Positions 26,918 to 36,532 of a stretch of 64,000 bases of DNA are shown piece by piece. Position 1 is the first letter of the stretch. The number at the start of each line of letters is the position of its first letter. Source of the DNA: an uncultured beta proteobacterium (GTDB taxonomy: Bacteria > Pseudomonadota > Gammaproteobacteria > Burkholderiales > Burkholderiaceae_C); assembly GCA_903828235.1 (NCBI GenBank), contig CAIKLM010000164.1, positions 1 through 64,000 on the forward strand, read 5' to 3'. The position numbers and the translations under genes are program-made. Below the pieces are notes generated by a model that saw only the letters and a program-made list of their open reading frames with translations, made no database searches and was not told where the DNA came from.

Positions 26918-27955
26918 TCAGGGCGCCACCGCGTCCTGCCCCAGCACCACGCGCTGGTACGGGAACAGCGAGGTCATGCCGCCCGTGTGCAGGAACAGCA
27001 CGCGCTCGCCGGGCCGGAACGCGCCCTCGCGCGCCAGCCCGATCAGCCCGGCCATGACCTTGCCCGTGTAGACCGGGTCCAGCAGGATGGCCTCGGTGCG
27101 CGCCAGCATCTGCACCGCCTCGACCATGCGCGCGTTGGGCACCGAGTACTTGGGCTGCCAGTAGCCGCCCACGCAGCGCACGTCTTCGGGCCGCACGGCG
27201 ATGGGCAGGCCCAGCAGGTCGCACACCGCCTGCGCCTCCTTCAGCACCAGGGGCTGCTGCTGCGCGGGGTCGCGGCTGACGCCGATGCCGGTGATGGGAA
27301 TGGTCATGTGGTTGCCCAGGAAGCCCGCCACCAGACCGCCGTGCGTGCCCGAGCTGCCGCTGCCCACCACCAGGTGGTCGATGGCCAGGCCGCGCTCGAA
27401 CAGCTGCTGCTGCAGCTCCTGCGCGCAGGCCACGTAGCCCAGGCCGCCCAGCGCGTTGCTGCCGCCCCCGGCGATGACGTAGGCCTTGCGGCCGAGTGCG
27501 GCCACTTCGTCGGCCACGCGCTGCATGGCCGCGGTCATGTCGGTGCCCGCAGGCACCACGGTGAGGGCTTCCACGCCCAGCAAGCGGAACAGGAAGTGGT
27601 TGCCGCCGCCCTCGGGGTCGAAGCTGCCGGGCACGCGCTCCTCGATGACGAAGCGGCACTGCAGGCCCTCCTTCGCCGCCGCGGCCAGCGTGATGCGGCA
27701 GTGGTTGCTCTGCGGCGCGCCGCAGGTCACCAGCGTGTCGCAGCCTTGCGCCAGCGCGTCGGCCACCAGGAACTCGAGCTTGCGCGTCTTGTTGCCGCCG
27801 GGCGCCAGGCCCAGCAGGTCGTCGCGCTTGATCCACACCTCGGGGCCGCGGCCGCCGGGGCAGGTGGCGGCCAGCGCGGCGCTGAAGCGCGGCAGGGGTT
27901 CGATCGGCGTGGCGCCCTCGGTGTAGCGGCGGCGGGGGAAGCGGGCAAGGTCCAT
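26918..27955 (-). CDS. D-cysteine desulfhydrase-family PLP enzyme
   Basis: A 345-residue fold-type II PLP enzyme of the D-cysteine desulfhydrase/ACC deaminase family. The Schiff-base lysine is in GGNKTRKLEFL, followed by TCGAPQSNHCR; the PLP phosphate site is probably GSGSSGTHGGLVAGF, and the C-terminus has FLHTGGMTSLFPY. Members degrade D-cysteine to pyruvate, H2S and ammonia, deaminate ACC, or act as L-cysteate sulfo-lyase (CuyA); the sequence does not let me choose. It lies 12 bp after the GhrA-like dehydrogenase gene and is probably co-transcribed. A linked use of pyruvate or a 3-carbon sulfonate is possible but not shown. Confidence 0.8.
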   Translation of the reverse strand: MDLARFPRRRYTEGATPIEPLPRFSAALAATCPGGRGPEVWIKRDDLLGLAPGGNKTRKLEFLVADALAQGCDTLVTCGAPQSNHCRITLAAAAKEGLQCRFVIEERVPGSFDPEGGGNHFLFRLLGVEALTVVPAGTDMTAAMQRVADEVAALGRKAYVIAGGGSNALGGLGYVACAQELQQQLFERGLAIDHLVVGSGSSGTHGGLVAGFLGNHMTIPITGIGVSRDPAQQQPLVLKEAQAVCDLLGLPIAVRPEDVRCVGGYWQPKYSVPNARMVEAVQMLARTEAILLDPVYTGKVMAGLIGLAREGAFRPGERVLFLHTGGMTSLFPYQRVVLGQDAVAP

Positions 27956-27967
27956 GGCGGTGGGCGT

Positions 27968-28882
27968 TCAGTAGCCGCGCGAGCGGTCGACGAGGTGGGC
28001 GATGGGCGCGCCGGCAGCCAGCGCGCGCAGGTTGGCCGCCACCACGGCGGCGGCGCTGCGCTCGTCGGTGGCGGCGGCGGCGTGCGGCAGCACGGTGACG
28101 TTCGGGTGCTGCCAGTACGGGTGGCCGGCCGGCAGCGGCTCGGCGTGGAAGACGTCGAGCACGGCGTGGGCGATCTGCCCGTCGGCCAGCGCGGCGAGCA
28201 GGTCGGAATCGACCACGTGCGCGCCGCGCGCCAGGTTCACCAGCGCCGCGCCGCGCGGCAACGCGGCGAAGGCGCGGGCGTCGAGCAGGCCGTGCGTCTC
28301 GGGCGTCAGCGGCAGCAGGTTGACCACGATGCGCACCTCGGCCAGGCGGTCGGCCAGCGCGCCGGCGCCGCGGCCCCAGGCCTGCACCGGGTAGCCCAGC
28401 GCGCGCAGGCGGGCGGCGGCCGTGCCGCCCATCTGGCCGCGGCCCAGCACCAGCACCGGCACCTCGTCGGCGCGCCGCTGCGGCAGCGGCTGCCACAAGC
28501 CCTGGCGCTGCTGCGCCTGGTAGGTGAAGAAGCCGCGGTGCAGCGACAGCACGGCCCACAGCGCCGTCTCGGCCATCGCGGCGTTCATGGCCGGGTCGAC
28601 CATGCGCGCGATGGGCACGTGGGTCGGCAGCGTGCGGTCGGCCAGCAGCTTGTCGACGCCGGCCCACAGGCTCTGGATCAGCCGCAGGTCGGGCAGCCGA
28701 GCCAGGCGCCCGGGCGCAGGGTTGGCCACCACCGCGGCCGCGATGCCGGCTGGCGCGGCGTCGGCCTCGGCGTCGTCCAGCCACTGCACCTCGGGCAGCT
28801 GCCGCGCGAGTTCGGCCGCCCAGGCTTCGCGCTCGCCGGCGTCGAAGCGGCCGCTCAGCAGCACGCGCAGCGGCGCGGTCAC
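27968..28882 (-). CDS. GhrA-type glyoxylate/hydroxypyruvate reductase
   Basis: A 304-residue D-isomer-specific 2-hydroxyacid dehydrogenase. An NAD(P)-binding motif is visible as VLVLGRGQMGGTAAARLRALG. The catalytic Arg is in NLARGAHVVD, a Glu in FHAEPLP, and the catalytic His in VLPHAAAATD. The N-terminal substrate domain has SLWAGVDKL, typical of GhrA. It should reduce glyoxylate or hydroxypyruvate with NADPH in the cytoplasm. It follows pncC by 58 bp and precedes the desulfhydrase gene by 12 bp. Confidence 0.83.
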   Translation of the reverse strand: MTAPLRVLLSGRFDAGEREAWAAELARQLPEVQWLDDAEADAAPAGIAAAVVANPAPGRLARLPDLRLIQSLWAGVDKLLADRTLPTHVPIARMVDPAMNAAMAETALWAVLSLHRGFFTYQAQQRQGLWQPLPQRRADEVPVLVLGRGQMGGTAAARLRALGYPVQAWGRGAGALADRLAEVRIVVNLLPLTPETHGLLDARAFAALPRGAALVNLARGAHVVDSDLLAALADGQIAHAVLDVFHAEPLPAGHPYWQHPNVTVLPHAAAATDERSAAAVVAANLRALAAGAPIAHLVDRSRGY

Positions 28883-28940
28883 TGGACCAGCCTCCGCGCT
28901 GCACGCTGCGGGATGAGCGCTTGGGAGCGGCCGGACGCGA

Positions 28941-29432
28941 TCATGGCTGCTCCGCCGCCTCGGCCAGCCGCTGCAGCGCTTGCGCCACCGTGGCGGCGCG
29001 CACGGCGTCGCGGTCGCCGCCGAGCTGCAGCCGCTCGGCCTGCAGCGCGCCGCGCCGGCCCCAGGCCAGCCAGACCGTGCCCACCGGCTTGCCCGGCACG
29101 GCGCCGCCGGGGCCGGCGATGCCCGTCACAGCCGCGGCCAGTGTGGCCCGTGAACGGGCCAGCGCGCCGGCGGCCATGGCCCGGGCGACCTCCTCGCTGA
29201 CGGCGCCGTGCGCGGCGATCAGCGCCGCGTCCACGCCCAGCAGCTCGGTCTTGGCCTCGTTGCTGTAGGTGACGAAGCCGCGCTCGAACCAGTCGCTCGA
29301 GCCGGCCCGCGCCGTGCAGGCCGCGGCCACGAGCCCGCCGGTGCAGCTCTCGGCGGTGGCGATGCGCTCGCCGCGGGCGGCCAACGCCGAGGCCAGCCGC
29401 TCCACCGCGGGGTTGAAGCTCAGGAGTTCCAC
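28941..29432 (-). CDS. pncC: Nicotinamide-nucleotide amidase PncC (CinA C-terminal domain)
   Basis: A 163-residue stand-alone CinA_C domain. The marker [16 protein letters not shown] carries the active-site Ser/Thr region, and [22 protein letters not shown] is the second family motif. PncC deamidates nicotinamide mononucleotide to nicotinate mononucleotide in NAD recycling. The chosen start is GTG 29430-29432, which overlaps the pgpA stop by 13 bp; an upstream ATG at 29480 would lie deep in pgpA and add non-conserved residues. The thiL-pgpA-pncC order is common in betaproteobacteria. Confidence 0.88.
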   Translation of the reverse strand: MELLSFNPAVERLASALAARGERIATAESCTGGLVAAACTARAGSSDWFERGFVTYSNEAKTELLGVDAALIAAHGAVSEEVARAMAAGALARSRATLAAAVTGIAGPGGAVPGKPVGTVWLAWGRRGALQAERLQLGGDRDAVRAATVAQALQRLAEAAEQP

Positions 29433-29965
29433 AGCGTCCTCAACAAGGTGATCGCCGCCGCCATCAGCAGCAGGGTGCACAGCGCGGCCACGAGGTCATC
29501 GAACAGGATGCCGAAGCCCTGGCGGTGGCCGATGGGCTCCGGGCTGCCGTCGACGAGCCGCCGCTTGAAGCGCTGGTCGGCCCAGGCCACGGGCCCGGGC
29601 TTGGCGGCATCGAAGTAGCGGAACAGGCCGAAGGCCAGGAGCTGCACCCACCAGGGCGCGGGCGTCACCACCCACAGCACGATCCAGAAAGCGACGATCT
29701 CGTCCCACACGATGGCGCCGGGGTCGGCCACGCCGAGGTGGCGCGCGGTGCGCGTGCAGGCCCACTGGCCGACGACGAGCGCCAGCACGATGGCCACGGC
29801 CCAGCCCGCATCGCCCAGCCAGGGGTCCAGCGCCAGGAAGCTGGCCCAGCCCCACAGCGTGCCCACCGTGCCCGGCGCCTTCGGCGACAGGCCGCTGCCG
29901 AAGCCGAACGCCACCCAGTGCGCGGGGTCGCGCAACATGAAGCGGGCGCCGCCGACGCTGGCCAT
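29420..29965 (-). CDS. pgpA: Phosphatidylglycerophosphatase A
   Basis: A 181-residue inner-membrane phosphatase. Family features are [21 protein letters not shown] near the N-terminus, [14 protein letters not shown] in the middle, [19 protein letters not shown], and [12 protein letters not shown] before the last helix. Several hydrophobic segments span the membrane. It dephosphorylates phosphatidylglycerol phosphate to phosphatidylglycerol. It starts 12 bp after thiL and overlaps pncC, so all three are probably on one mRNA. Confidence 0.93.
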   Translation of the reverse strand: MASVGGARFMLRDPAHWVAFGFGSGLSPKAPGTVGTLWGWASFLALDPWLGDAGWAVAIVLALVVGQWACTRTARHLGVADPGAIVWDEIVAFWIVLWVVTPAPWWVQLLAFGLFRYFDAAKPGPVAWADQRFKRRLVDGSPEPIGHRQGFGILFDDLVAALCTLLLMAAAITLLRTLWNS

Positions 29966-29977
29966 GTGTTCGCGGGC

Positions 29978-30943
29978 TTAGGCGAAGTGGTCGAAGCCAC
30001 GCTCGGCGAAGGCCACGGGCCGGCCGGCGTCGTCGACGAGGCGCAGCCCGGGCTCGGCCTCGATGTGGCCGATGGGCGCGACGGCCACGCCGGCGCGCGC
30101 GCCGGCCGCGCGGACGGCCTCGTCCTGCGCCGCCGGGGCGGTGAACAGCAGCTCGTAGTCGTCGCCGCCGGCCAGCACGCAGGTGTGCTGCAGCGACGGC
30201 GCTTGCGCGGCCAGGATCGGGCTGCGCGGGATGCGGTCCACCGCCACGGTGGCGCCCACGCCCGAGCGCGCGAGCACGTGGCCGAGGTCGCCCACCAGGC
30301 CGTCCGAGAGGTCGATGGCGGCCGTGGCCACGCCGCGCAGCGCCAGCCCCAGCGCCACGCGCGGCTGCGGCAGCTCCATGGCTCGGCGCACGGCCTCGAA
30401 GTCCTCGCCCGGCAGCGCCACGCGGCCGCGGAAGACCTCGAGCGCCAGGCGCGCATCGCCCAGCCGGCCGCTGACCCAGAGCCGGTCGCCGGCGCGCGCG
30501 CCGCTGCGCAGCAGCGCCTGGCCCGGCGGCACCTGGCCCAGCACGGTGATGCCGATGGTGAGCGGCCCGGCCGTGGTGTCGCCGCCGACCAGCGCGATGC
30601 CGTGCGCGTCGGCCAGCGCGAACAGGCCGCGTGCCAGGCCCTCGGCGAAGGCGTCGTCGCCGCGCGGCAGCGACAGCGACAGCGTGAAGGCCAGCGGCGC
30701 CGCGCCGCAGGCCGCGAGGTCGCTCAGGTTGACGGCCAGGGCCTTGTGGCCCAGGCGTTCGGGCGCGACCGTGCTCAGGAAGTGGCGGCCCTCCACCAGC
30801 ACGTCGGTGGACACGGCCAGCTGCTGGCCGGGCGCCGGCGCCAGCAGCGCGCAGTCGTCGCCCACGCCCAGCACCACGCCCGGCGCCGCAGGCCGCCCGG
30901 CCCGCGTGAAGTGGCGCGCGATGAGCTCGAACTCGCCAGCCAT
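29978..30943 (-). CDS. thiL: Thiamine-monophosphate kinase
   Basis: A 321-residue kinase of the PurM/ThiL fold that makes thiamine diphosphate from the monophosphate. It shows GVGDDCALLAPAPGQQLAVSTDVLVEGRHFL (metal- and nucleotide-binding acidic residues), ALAVNLSDLAACGAAPLAF, ALVGGDTTAGPLTIGITVLG and AAIDLSDGLVGDLGHVLARSG. The N-terminus MAGEFELIARHF is standard. It follows the response-regulator gene by 40 bp; that gap contains a short repeat of GGCCAG-like hexamers and nothing else. Confidence 0.95.
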   Translation of the reverse strand: MAGEFELIARHFTRAGRPAAPGVVLGVGDDCALLAPAPGQQLAVSTDVLVEGRHFLSTVAPERLGHKALAVNLSDLAACGAAPLAFTLSLSLPRGDDAFAEGLARGLFALADAHGIALVGGDTTAGPLTIGITVLGQVPPGQALLRSGARAGDRLWVSGRLGDARLALEVFRGRVALPGEDFEAVRRAMELPQPRVALGLALRGVATAAIDLSDGLVGDLGHVLARSGVGATVAVDRIPRSPILAAQAPSLQHTCVLAGGDDYELLFTAPAAQDEAVRAAGARAGVAVAPIGHIEAEPGLRLVDDAGRPVAFAERGFDHFA

Positions 30944-30983
30944 GCCTTGTGCGTCTCGTGTGCGGCCAGGGCCAGGGCCAGGG

Positions 30984-31646
30984 TCAGGGCTTGGCCAGCG
31001 TGGCCAGCACGTTGGCCAGCTCCACCGCGCTCTTGACCTGCATCTTGTCGAACACGCGCGCGCGGTGCACCTCCACCGTGCGCACCGAGATGTCCAGCGC
31101 GTCGGCGATCAGCTTGTTGGGCTTGCCCTCCACCACCAGCTGCATGACCTCGCGCTCGCGCTCGGTGAGCTCGGCCAGCCGCGTGCGCAGGCCGCCCTCG
31201 CTGTCGCGCGCGGCCAGCGCGTCGCGGCTGGCCGCCAGCGCCTGCTCGATGCGGTCGACCAGCGCGTTGTTGGAGAACGGCTTCTCGACGAAGTCGAAGG
31301 CACCCCGCTTGACCGTGGCCACGGCCGTGGGCACGTCGCCGTGGCCGGTGAGGAAGATCACCGGCAGCAGCGGCAGCAGGCCTTCGTCGGCCAGCCGGTC
31401 GAACAGGCCCAGCCCGCTCAGGCCCGGCATGCGCATGTCCAGCACCAGGCAGGACGGCGCCGAGGGCCAGGCCGGCCGGCCCGGGGCGCGCTGCCGGGCC
31501 AGCCACGCACCGAAGGCGTCGGCGCTGGGAAAGCCCTCGCTCAGCAGCCGCCGCGAGCGCAGCAGCCAGGCCAGCGCGTCGCGCACGACGTCTTCGTCGT
31601 CGACCAGGTACACCACCGGGATGCCGGCGGCGGGGCTCGAACTCAC
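30984..31646 (-). CDS. FixJ/DctR-type response regulator
   Basis: A 220-residue regulator. The receiver (residues 9-125) has phospho-acceptor Asp70 in CLVLDMRMPG and the Lys of FVEKPFSNNAL. The C-terminal LuxR-type helix-turn-helix is marked by LTEREREVMQLVVEGKPNKLIADALDIS. It belongs to the FixJ/TodT/DctR group, which activate transcription after phosphorylation. The start is GTG 31644-31646, overlapping the kinase stop by GTGA; an open frame runs far upstream but lies antisense-like inside the kinase. The kinase next door and the malic-enzyme gene beyond suggest control of C4-dicarboxylate use, which is inference. Confidence 0.88.
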   Translation of the reverse strand: MSSSPAAGIPVVYLVDDEDVVRDALAWLLRSRRLLSEGFPSADAFGAWLARQRAPGRPAWPSAPSCLVLDMRMPGLSGLGLFDRLADEGLLPLLPVIFLTGHGDVPTAVATVKRGAFDFVEKPFSNNALVDRIEQALAASRDALAARDSEGGLRTRLAELTEREREVMQLVVEGKPNKLIADALDISVRTVEVHRARVFDKMQVKSAVELANVLATLAKP

Positions 31647-33856
31647 GGGCGGGTGGATGACAGGACTTCGGGGTCCGCAGTGTCGCCGCTTTCGGTGCCG
31701 GCGCGCCTCGGGGACGCCCCCGGGGCCGGGGCCGCGGGGGCCGCTTCGGCCACCGCCGCCCGCGCCACGGGCAGCGAGAAGCGGAAGGCCGCGCCCCGCC
31801 CCTGCGGCCCGGGCCCGTAGGCGAGCGCGCCGCCGTGCTGCTCGGCCACCGTGCGGCACAGGCTCAGGCCCAGCCCCATGCCCTCGGCGCGCGTGGTGAA
31901 GAAGGGCGTGAACAGGCGCGCCGCCACGTCGGGCGGGATGCCCGGGCCCTGGTCGGCCACGGTGAAGACGATGCGGCGGCCGTCCTCGGCAGGCTCGGCC
32001 GACAGCACGAGCAGCCGCTGCGCCGGATCGGTGCCGGCCTCCATGGCCTGGATGCCGTTGCGGCTGAGGTTGAGCAGCACCTGCTCGACCATCGTGCGGT
32101 CGCAGCGCACCGAGGACAGCCGCGCCGGGCCCGTGGGCAGCCGCACCTCGATGCGCGTGCCGCTCTTGCGCGCCTGCAGCCGCACCAGCGGCAACACGGC
32201 CTCGAACAGGTCTTCGGCGCCGATGCTCTCGTGCTGCTGCTCGCGCCGGCGCACGAAGGCGTGGACGCTCTTGATCACGCGGCCGGCGCGGTCGGCCTGC
32301 TCGGCGATGCGCTGCAGCGCCTGCCGGAGCATCGGCCGCAGCTCGGGGTCGGCCTCGGGCACGCCGTCGTCCATGAGGTTCAGCGAGCCGCTGGCATAGC
32401 TGGCGATGGCGGCCAGCGGCTGGTTGAGCTCGTGGCTCAGCAGCGAGGCCATCTCGCCCACCGTGGCCAGGCGCGCGCTGGCCTGCAGCCGCTCCTGCTG
32501 CTGGCGCGACAACTCCTCGACGCGGCGCTGCGCGCTCAGGTCGACGACGGCGCTCATCCAGCCGGTCTGCCGGCCGGCACCGTCGACCAGCGGCGCCTCG
32601 TAGACCATGACCGGGAAGCGCTCGCCGTTGCTGCGCATGAACACGGTCTCCACGCCCTCGCGGGCCTCGTTGGGGCCGTGTCCCTGGCCCTGCAGGCGCC
32701 GGCTCAGGCGGCGGCGGTACTCGGGCACGTACTCGGGCGGCCAGTAGGGCTGCACCTCGGAGGCGTCGTCGGCGGGCGGCGCGGCGTCGCCCTCGGTCCC
32801 GTCGCGCGCGGCCGGCCCGAGCAGCTGCTGCGCGCTCAGGCCCACCATGGCGCAGAAGGCCGGGTTGGCGTAGGTGACGCGGCCGCGCAGGTCGCGGGCC
32901 CGCAGGCCCGTGGGCAGCGAATCCTCCATGGCCCGGCGCAGGGCCAGCGCCTCGGCCAGCGCGCGCTCGGCCTCGGCGCGGCGGCGGCCGTCGCGCGCCA
33001 GCAGGGCGACCACCGCGAACAGCGCCAGCGACAGGCCCACCACCAGCGCGGTGGTCAGGTTGGGCACGAGGCTGGGCCGGCCTCGCGTGCCGTCGGCCCG
33101 CACCTGCATGGAGAAGCCCGGCAGGTCGATCACCTGGCGCGCCACGAACACCCCCGCGCCGCGGGTGGCGCCGACGCGCGCCAGGCGCGTGCCGTCGGGC
33201 TCCACCAGCGTCAGCTCGTGGCCGCTGAAGGCGCGCTCGTCGCCGAGCCGCTCGAGCACGCGCACCAACGAGAAGCTGCCCACCAGCGTGCCGCCGCCCT
33301 CCGCCGCCGGCAGCGGCACGCACAGGTCCACGACCTCCGTGCCCTGGCCGCCCGGCATCGGCACGAAGTACGAGCGCGAGAACCGCGGCGCGCCCACGAT
33401 GCGCGCCGCCGCGCAGGCCAGCTGGGTCTCGGTGAGCAGTTCGCCGCGCGGCATCTGCGCGAACAGCGTCGGGGGGTAGGGCGTGTCCTGCACCCGCCGG
33501 ACAGCGAAGTCCTCGCCGCGCCGCTCGACGCGCTCCAGGCCATGGCGCTGGCGCAGCAGCGCGGCCACGGCGGCCTCGCGCTCGGCGTCGGCCAGCGGAA
33601 AGCCCAGCGCCTGCAGCTCGCGCGCCTGGCGCATCAGCTCGCGCTTGATCTCGGCCGCGGCCAGCGTGGCCACGCGCTCGGTGTCGTCCTGCGCGCGACC
33701 GCTCTCGAAGTTCAGCGACAGCGCCACCAGCAGCGACTGCGCCACCACCAGCAGCGCCATCAAGGCTGTCCACAGCAGCACGCGCCGCGCGCGGCCGCGC
33801 TGCGCCAGGCGGGGCGCCGGCGTCGGGCCCGGGGTCGTCGGCAGGGGTGGCGTCAT
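31643..33856 (-). CDS. DctS/DctB-like PAS sensor histidine kinase
   Basis: A 737-residue kinase. Transmembrane helices at about 26-48 and 268-287 enclose a ~220-residue periplasmic sensor. A PAS domain follows (about 310-440, with DLRGRVTYANPAFCAMVGLSAQQ), then HisKA with His475 in GEMASLLSHELNQPLAA, and a HATPase (VLLNLSRNGIQAME, DQGPGIPPDVAARLFTPFFTTRAEGMGLGLSL). This layout matches the DctS kinases that sense C4-dicarboxylates. The Pro-rich start and the hydrophilic linker around 345-370 are less conserved. It is divergent from maeB, whose product handles malate. The partner regulator overlaps its stop. Confidence 0.87.
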   Translation of the reverse strand: MTPPLPTTPGPTPAPRLAQRGRARRVLLWTALMALLVVAQSLLVALSLNFESGRAQDDTERVATLAAAEIKRELMRQARELQALGFPLADAEREAAVAALLRQRHGLERVERRGEDFAVRRVQDTPYPPTLFAQMPRGELLTETQLACAAARIVGAPRFSRSYFVPMPGGQGTEVVDLCVPLPAAEGGGTLVGSFSLVRVLERLGDERAFSGHELTLVEPDGTRLARVGATRGAGVFVARQVIDLPGFSMQVRADGTRGRPSLVPNLTTALVVGLSLALFAVVALLARDGRRRAEAERALAEALALRRAMEDSLPTGLRARDLRGRVTYANPAFCAMVGLSAQQLLGPAARDGTEGDAAPPADDASEVQPYWPPEYVPEYRRRLSRRLQGQGHGPNEAREGVETVFMRSNGERFPVMVYEAPLVDGAGRQTGWMSAVVDLSAQRRVEELSRQQQERLQASARLATVGEMASLLSHELNQPLAAIASYASGSLNLMDDGVPEADPELRPMLRQALQRIAEQADRAGRVIKSVHAFVRRREQQHESIGAEDLFEAVLPLVRLQARKSGTRIEVRLPTGPARLSSVRCDRTMVEQVLLNLSRNGIQAMEAGTDPAQRLLVLSAEPAEDGRRIVFTVADQGPGIPPDVAARLFTPFFTTRAEGMGLGLSLCRTVAEQHGGALAYGPGPQGRGAAFRFSLPVARAAVAEAAPAAPAPGASPRRAGTESGDTADPEVLSSTRP

Positions 33857-33947
33857 GCGAGTCGGGCGAGTATCCGCAGCCGCCAGTCAAAGCTGCTACG
33901 CAGTTTCTCGTACGGAATCGCGCGGCGTCGCGCCAGGGGGCGACTCC

Positions 33948-33953
33948 TACAAT
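33948..33953 (+). promoter_or_regulatory. Putative -10 for maeB
   Basis: TACAAT (5 of 6) lies 20 bp before the maeB ATG. Initiation near 33960 would leave a very short leader holding the AGGAGA ribosome-binding site (33962-33967). No good -35 is visible. The 117-bp gap is shared with the divergent kinase gene. Confidence 0.4.
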
Positions 33954-33973
33954 GAAATCGACAGGAGACTTGA

Positions 33974-36316
33974 ATGTCCAGCCCGAACGACACCAGCGCT
34001 GCCGAGCGAGCGGCCCAGTTCCGAAAAGCCGCGCTCGATTACCACGAGCGCCCGACCCCCGGCAAGCTGGCCATCACCGCCACCAAGCAGATGCTGAACC
34101 AGCGCGACCTGGCGCTGGCCTACAGCCCGGGCGTGGCGGCGGCCTGCGAGGAGATCGTCGCCGACCCGCTCAACGCCTACCGCTACACCGCGCGCGGCAA
34201 CCTCGTGGCCGTGGTCACCAACGGCACCGCCGTGCTGGGGCTGGGCGACATCGGCCCGCTGGCCGCCAAGCCCGTGATGGAGGGCAAGGCGGTGCTCTTC
34301 AAGAAGTTCGCTGGCATCGACGTCTTCGACATCGAGATCGCCGAGAAGAACCTCGACAAGCTGGTCGACGTGATCGCGGCGCTGGAGCCCACGTTCGGCG
34401 GCGTCAACCTCGAGGACATCAAGGCCCCGGACTGCTTCTACGTCGAGCGCAAGCTGCGCGAGCGCATGAAGATCCCGGTCTTCCACGACGACCAGCATGG
34501 CACCGCCATCGTGGTGGGTGCCGCGGTGCTCAACGCGCTGAAGGTGGTGGGCAAGCGCATCGACCAGGTCAAGCTCGTCACCAGCGGCGCCGGTGCGGCG
34601 GCGCTGGCCTGCCTTGGCCTGCTGGTGAAGCTGGGCGTGCCGCGCGCCAACATCTGGGTGACCGACCTCGCCGGCGTCGTCTACCAGGGCCGCACCGAGC
34701 TGATGGACGAGGACAAGGCGCAGTTCGCGCAGCCCACAAATCACCGCAAGCTGGCCGACGTGCTGCCCGGCGCCGACATCTTCCTGGGCCTGAGCGCCGC
34801 GGGCGTGCTCAAGCCCGAGATGCTGGCGCACATGGCGCCGAACCCGCTGATCTTCGCGCTGGCCAACCCCACGCCCGAGATCGCGCCCGAGCTCGCCAAG
34901 CAGGCGCGGCCCGACGCCATCATCGCCACCGGCCGCACCGACTACCCGAACCAGGTCAACAACGTCCTGTGCTTCCCGTACATCTTCCGTGGCGCGCTCG
35001 ACTGCGGCGCCACGACGGTGAACGACGCCATGGAGATCGCGGCCGTGCACGCCATCGCCGAGCTCGCGCAGGCCGAGCAGAGCGAGGTCGTGGCCGCGGC
35101 CTATGCCGGCGCGACGCTGAGCTTCGGGCCCGAGTACCTGATCCCCAAGCCCTTCGACCACCGGCTGATGGAGAAGATCGCCCCGGCCGTGGCCAAGGCG
35201 GCGGCCGACAGCGGCGTGGCCACGCGCCCCATCACCGACCACGAGGCCTACCGCGAGCGGCTGCGGCAGTTCGTGTACGCCTCGGGCACGGTGATGAAGC
35301 CCATCTACGACCAGGCCAAGAAGGCGCGCTCGCGCCGCGTGGCCTATGCCGAGGGCGAGGAGGAGCGCGTGCTGCGCGCCGTGCAGGTGGTGGTCGACGA
35401 AGGCCTGGCGCGGCCCACGCTGATCGGCCGCCCGGCCGTCATTGCCAGCCGCATCGAGAAATTCGGCCTGCGCCTGAAGGAGGGCCTGGACTACGACGTC
35501 GTCAACGTCGAGCACGACGAGCGCTACCGCGACTTCTGGATGAGCTACCACCGCCTCACCGAGCGCAAGGGCGTCACGGTGCAGGTGGCCAAGATCGAGA
35601 TGCGGCGCCGGCTCACGCTGATCGGCGCCATGCTGCTGAAGAAGGGCCACGTCGACGGCCTGCTGTGCGGCACCTGGGGCACCACGGCCAACCACCTGCA
35701 GTACATCGACCAGGTGATCGGCACGCGCAAGGGCGGCAGCCCGCGCACGGCGCAAGACGTGGCAGTCTACGCCTGCATGAACTGCCTGCTGCTGCCCGGG
35801 CGTCAGGTGTTCCTGGTGGACACGCACGTCAACGCCGACCCGAGCGCGGAGCAGCTGGCCGAGATCACCGCGATGGCCGCCGAGGAGATGATGCGCTTCG
35901 GCATCACGCCCAAGGCAGCGCTGCTGTCGCACAGCAACTTCGGCACCCACGACACCCCGTCGGCGCAGAAGATGCGGCGCACGCTGGCGCTGCTGCGCGA
36001 GCAGGCGCCCTGGCTGGAGGTCGACGGCGAGATGCACGGCGACATCGCGCTCGACGCCGAGGCGCGGCGCAAGCTCATGCCCAACGGCACGCTCAGTGGC
36101 GAGGCCAACCTGCTGGTGCTGCCCAACATCGATGCCGCCAACATCGCCTACAACCTGCTGAAGACGGCGGCCGGCGGTGGCATCGCCATCGGGCCGGTGC
36201 TGCTCGGGGCCGACAAGCCGGTGCACATCCTCACGCCCTCGGCGACGGTGCGGCGCATCGTCAACATGACGGCGCTGGTGGTGGCCGATGCCGAGGCGGG
36301 GCGCCAGTCCGCCTGA
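33974..36316 (+). CDS. maeB: NADP-dependent malic enzyme with phosphotransacetylase domain
   Basis: A 780-residue MaeB-type enzyme: an N-terminal malic-enzyme half (to about residue 430) and a C-terminal phosphate-acetyltransferase-like half. Markers are [36 protein letters not shown] (metal and substrate site), [16 protein letters not shown] (nucleotide site), [11 protein letters not shown] and [19 protein letters not shown]. The PTA-like part shows [18 protein letters not shown] and [18 protein letters not shown] and is usually regulatory (acetyl-CoA) rather than catalytic. The enzyme decarboxylates malate to pyruvate and makes NADPH. A good ribosome-binding site (AGGAGA) precedes the ATG. 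Confidence 0.96.
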   Translation: MSSPNDTSAAERAAQFRKAALDYHERPTPGKLAITATKQMLNQRDLALAYSPGVAAACEEIVADPLNAYRYTARGNLVAVVTNGTAVLGLGDIGPLAAKPVMEGKAVLFKKFAGIDVFDIEIAEKNLDKLVDVIAALEPTFGGVNLEDIKAPDCFYVERKLRERMKIPVFHDDQHGTAIVVGAAVLNALKVVGKRIDQVKLVTSGAGAAALACLGLLVKLGVPRANIWVTDLAGVVYQGRTELMDEDKAQFAQPTNHRKLADVLPGADIFLGLSAAGVLKPEMLAHMAPNPLIFALANPTPEIAPELAKQARPDAIIATGRTDYPNQVNNVLCFPYIFRGALDCGATTVNDAMEIAAVHAIAELAQAEQSEVVAAAYAGATLSFGPEYLIPKPFDHRLMEKIAPAVAKAAADSGVATRPITDHEAYRERLRQFVYASGTVMKPIYDQAKKARSRRVAYAEGEEERVLRAVQVVVDEGLARPTLIGRPAVIASRIEKFGLRLKEGLDYDVVNVEHDERYRDFWMSYHRLTERKGVTVQVAKIEMRRRLTLIGAMLLKKGHVDGLLCGTWGTTANHLQYIDQVIGTRKGGSPRTAQDVAVYACMNCLLLPGRQVFLVDTHVNADPSAEQLAEITAMAAEEMMRFGITPKAALLSHSNFGTHDTPSAQKMRRTLALLREQAPWLEVDGEMHGDIALDAEARRKLMPNGTLSGEANLLVLPNIDAANIAYNLLKTAAGGGIAIGPVLLGADKPVHILTPSATVRRIVNMTALVVADAEAGRQSA

Positions 36317-36476
36317 CCCGGGGGGCTCGGCACGGCATCCCGTCCCGCATCCCGCATCCCGGGGCCCGGTGCGGCCCTTGTCGGGGCCCTGCGGAACTTC
36401 CCCAGCGAACGAGCCTCACAGCCATGTGAGCGCCCACTGATACCCCTGCTCGCGTGCCCCAATCCGGGGCGGCAAC

Positions 36477-36505
36477 TTGAGTTTTCGAGGGCTCGGCGCT
36501 ACGAT
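36477..36505 (+). promoter_or_regulatory. Putative sigma-70 promoter of the RNase/barstar pair
   Basis: TTGAGT (36477-36482), exactly 17 bp, then TACGAT (36500-36505). Each hexamer matches consensus at 4 of 6 positions and the spacing is ideal. A start near 36512 gives a ~21-nt leader to the GTG at 36533. The rest of the 216-bp gap after maeB shows only repeated CATCCC runs near 36340-36360. Confidence 0.5.
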
Positions 36506-36532
36506 GCGCGTTTGACTTTTCAGGGTTAACCC

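Noticed and set aside
28933-29480. pncC starting at ATG 29480
   Set aside because: This would add 16 residues lying within pgpA that are not in the family. The GTG at 29432 gives the standard start.
32000-33890. Upstream extension of the response-regulator frame (open to 33890)
   Set aside because: The extension runs inside the sensor-kinase gene in another frame and is Arg/Ala/Pro-rich. The regulator starts at the GTG overlapping the kinase stop.
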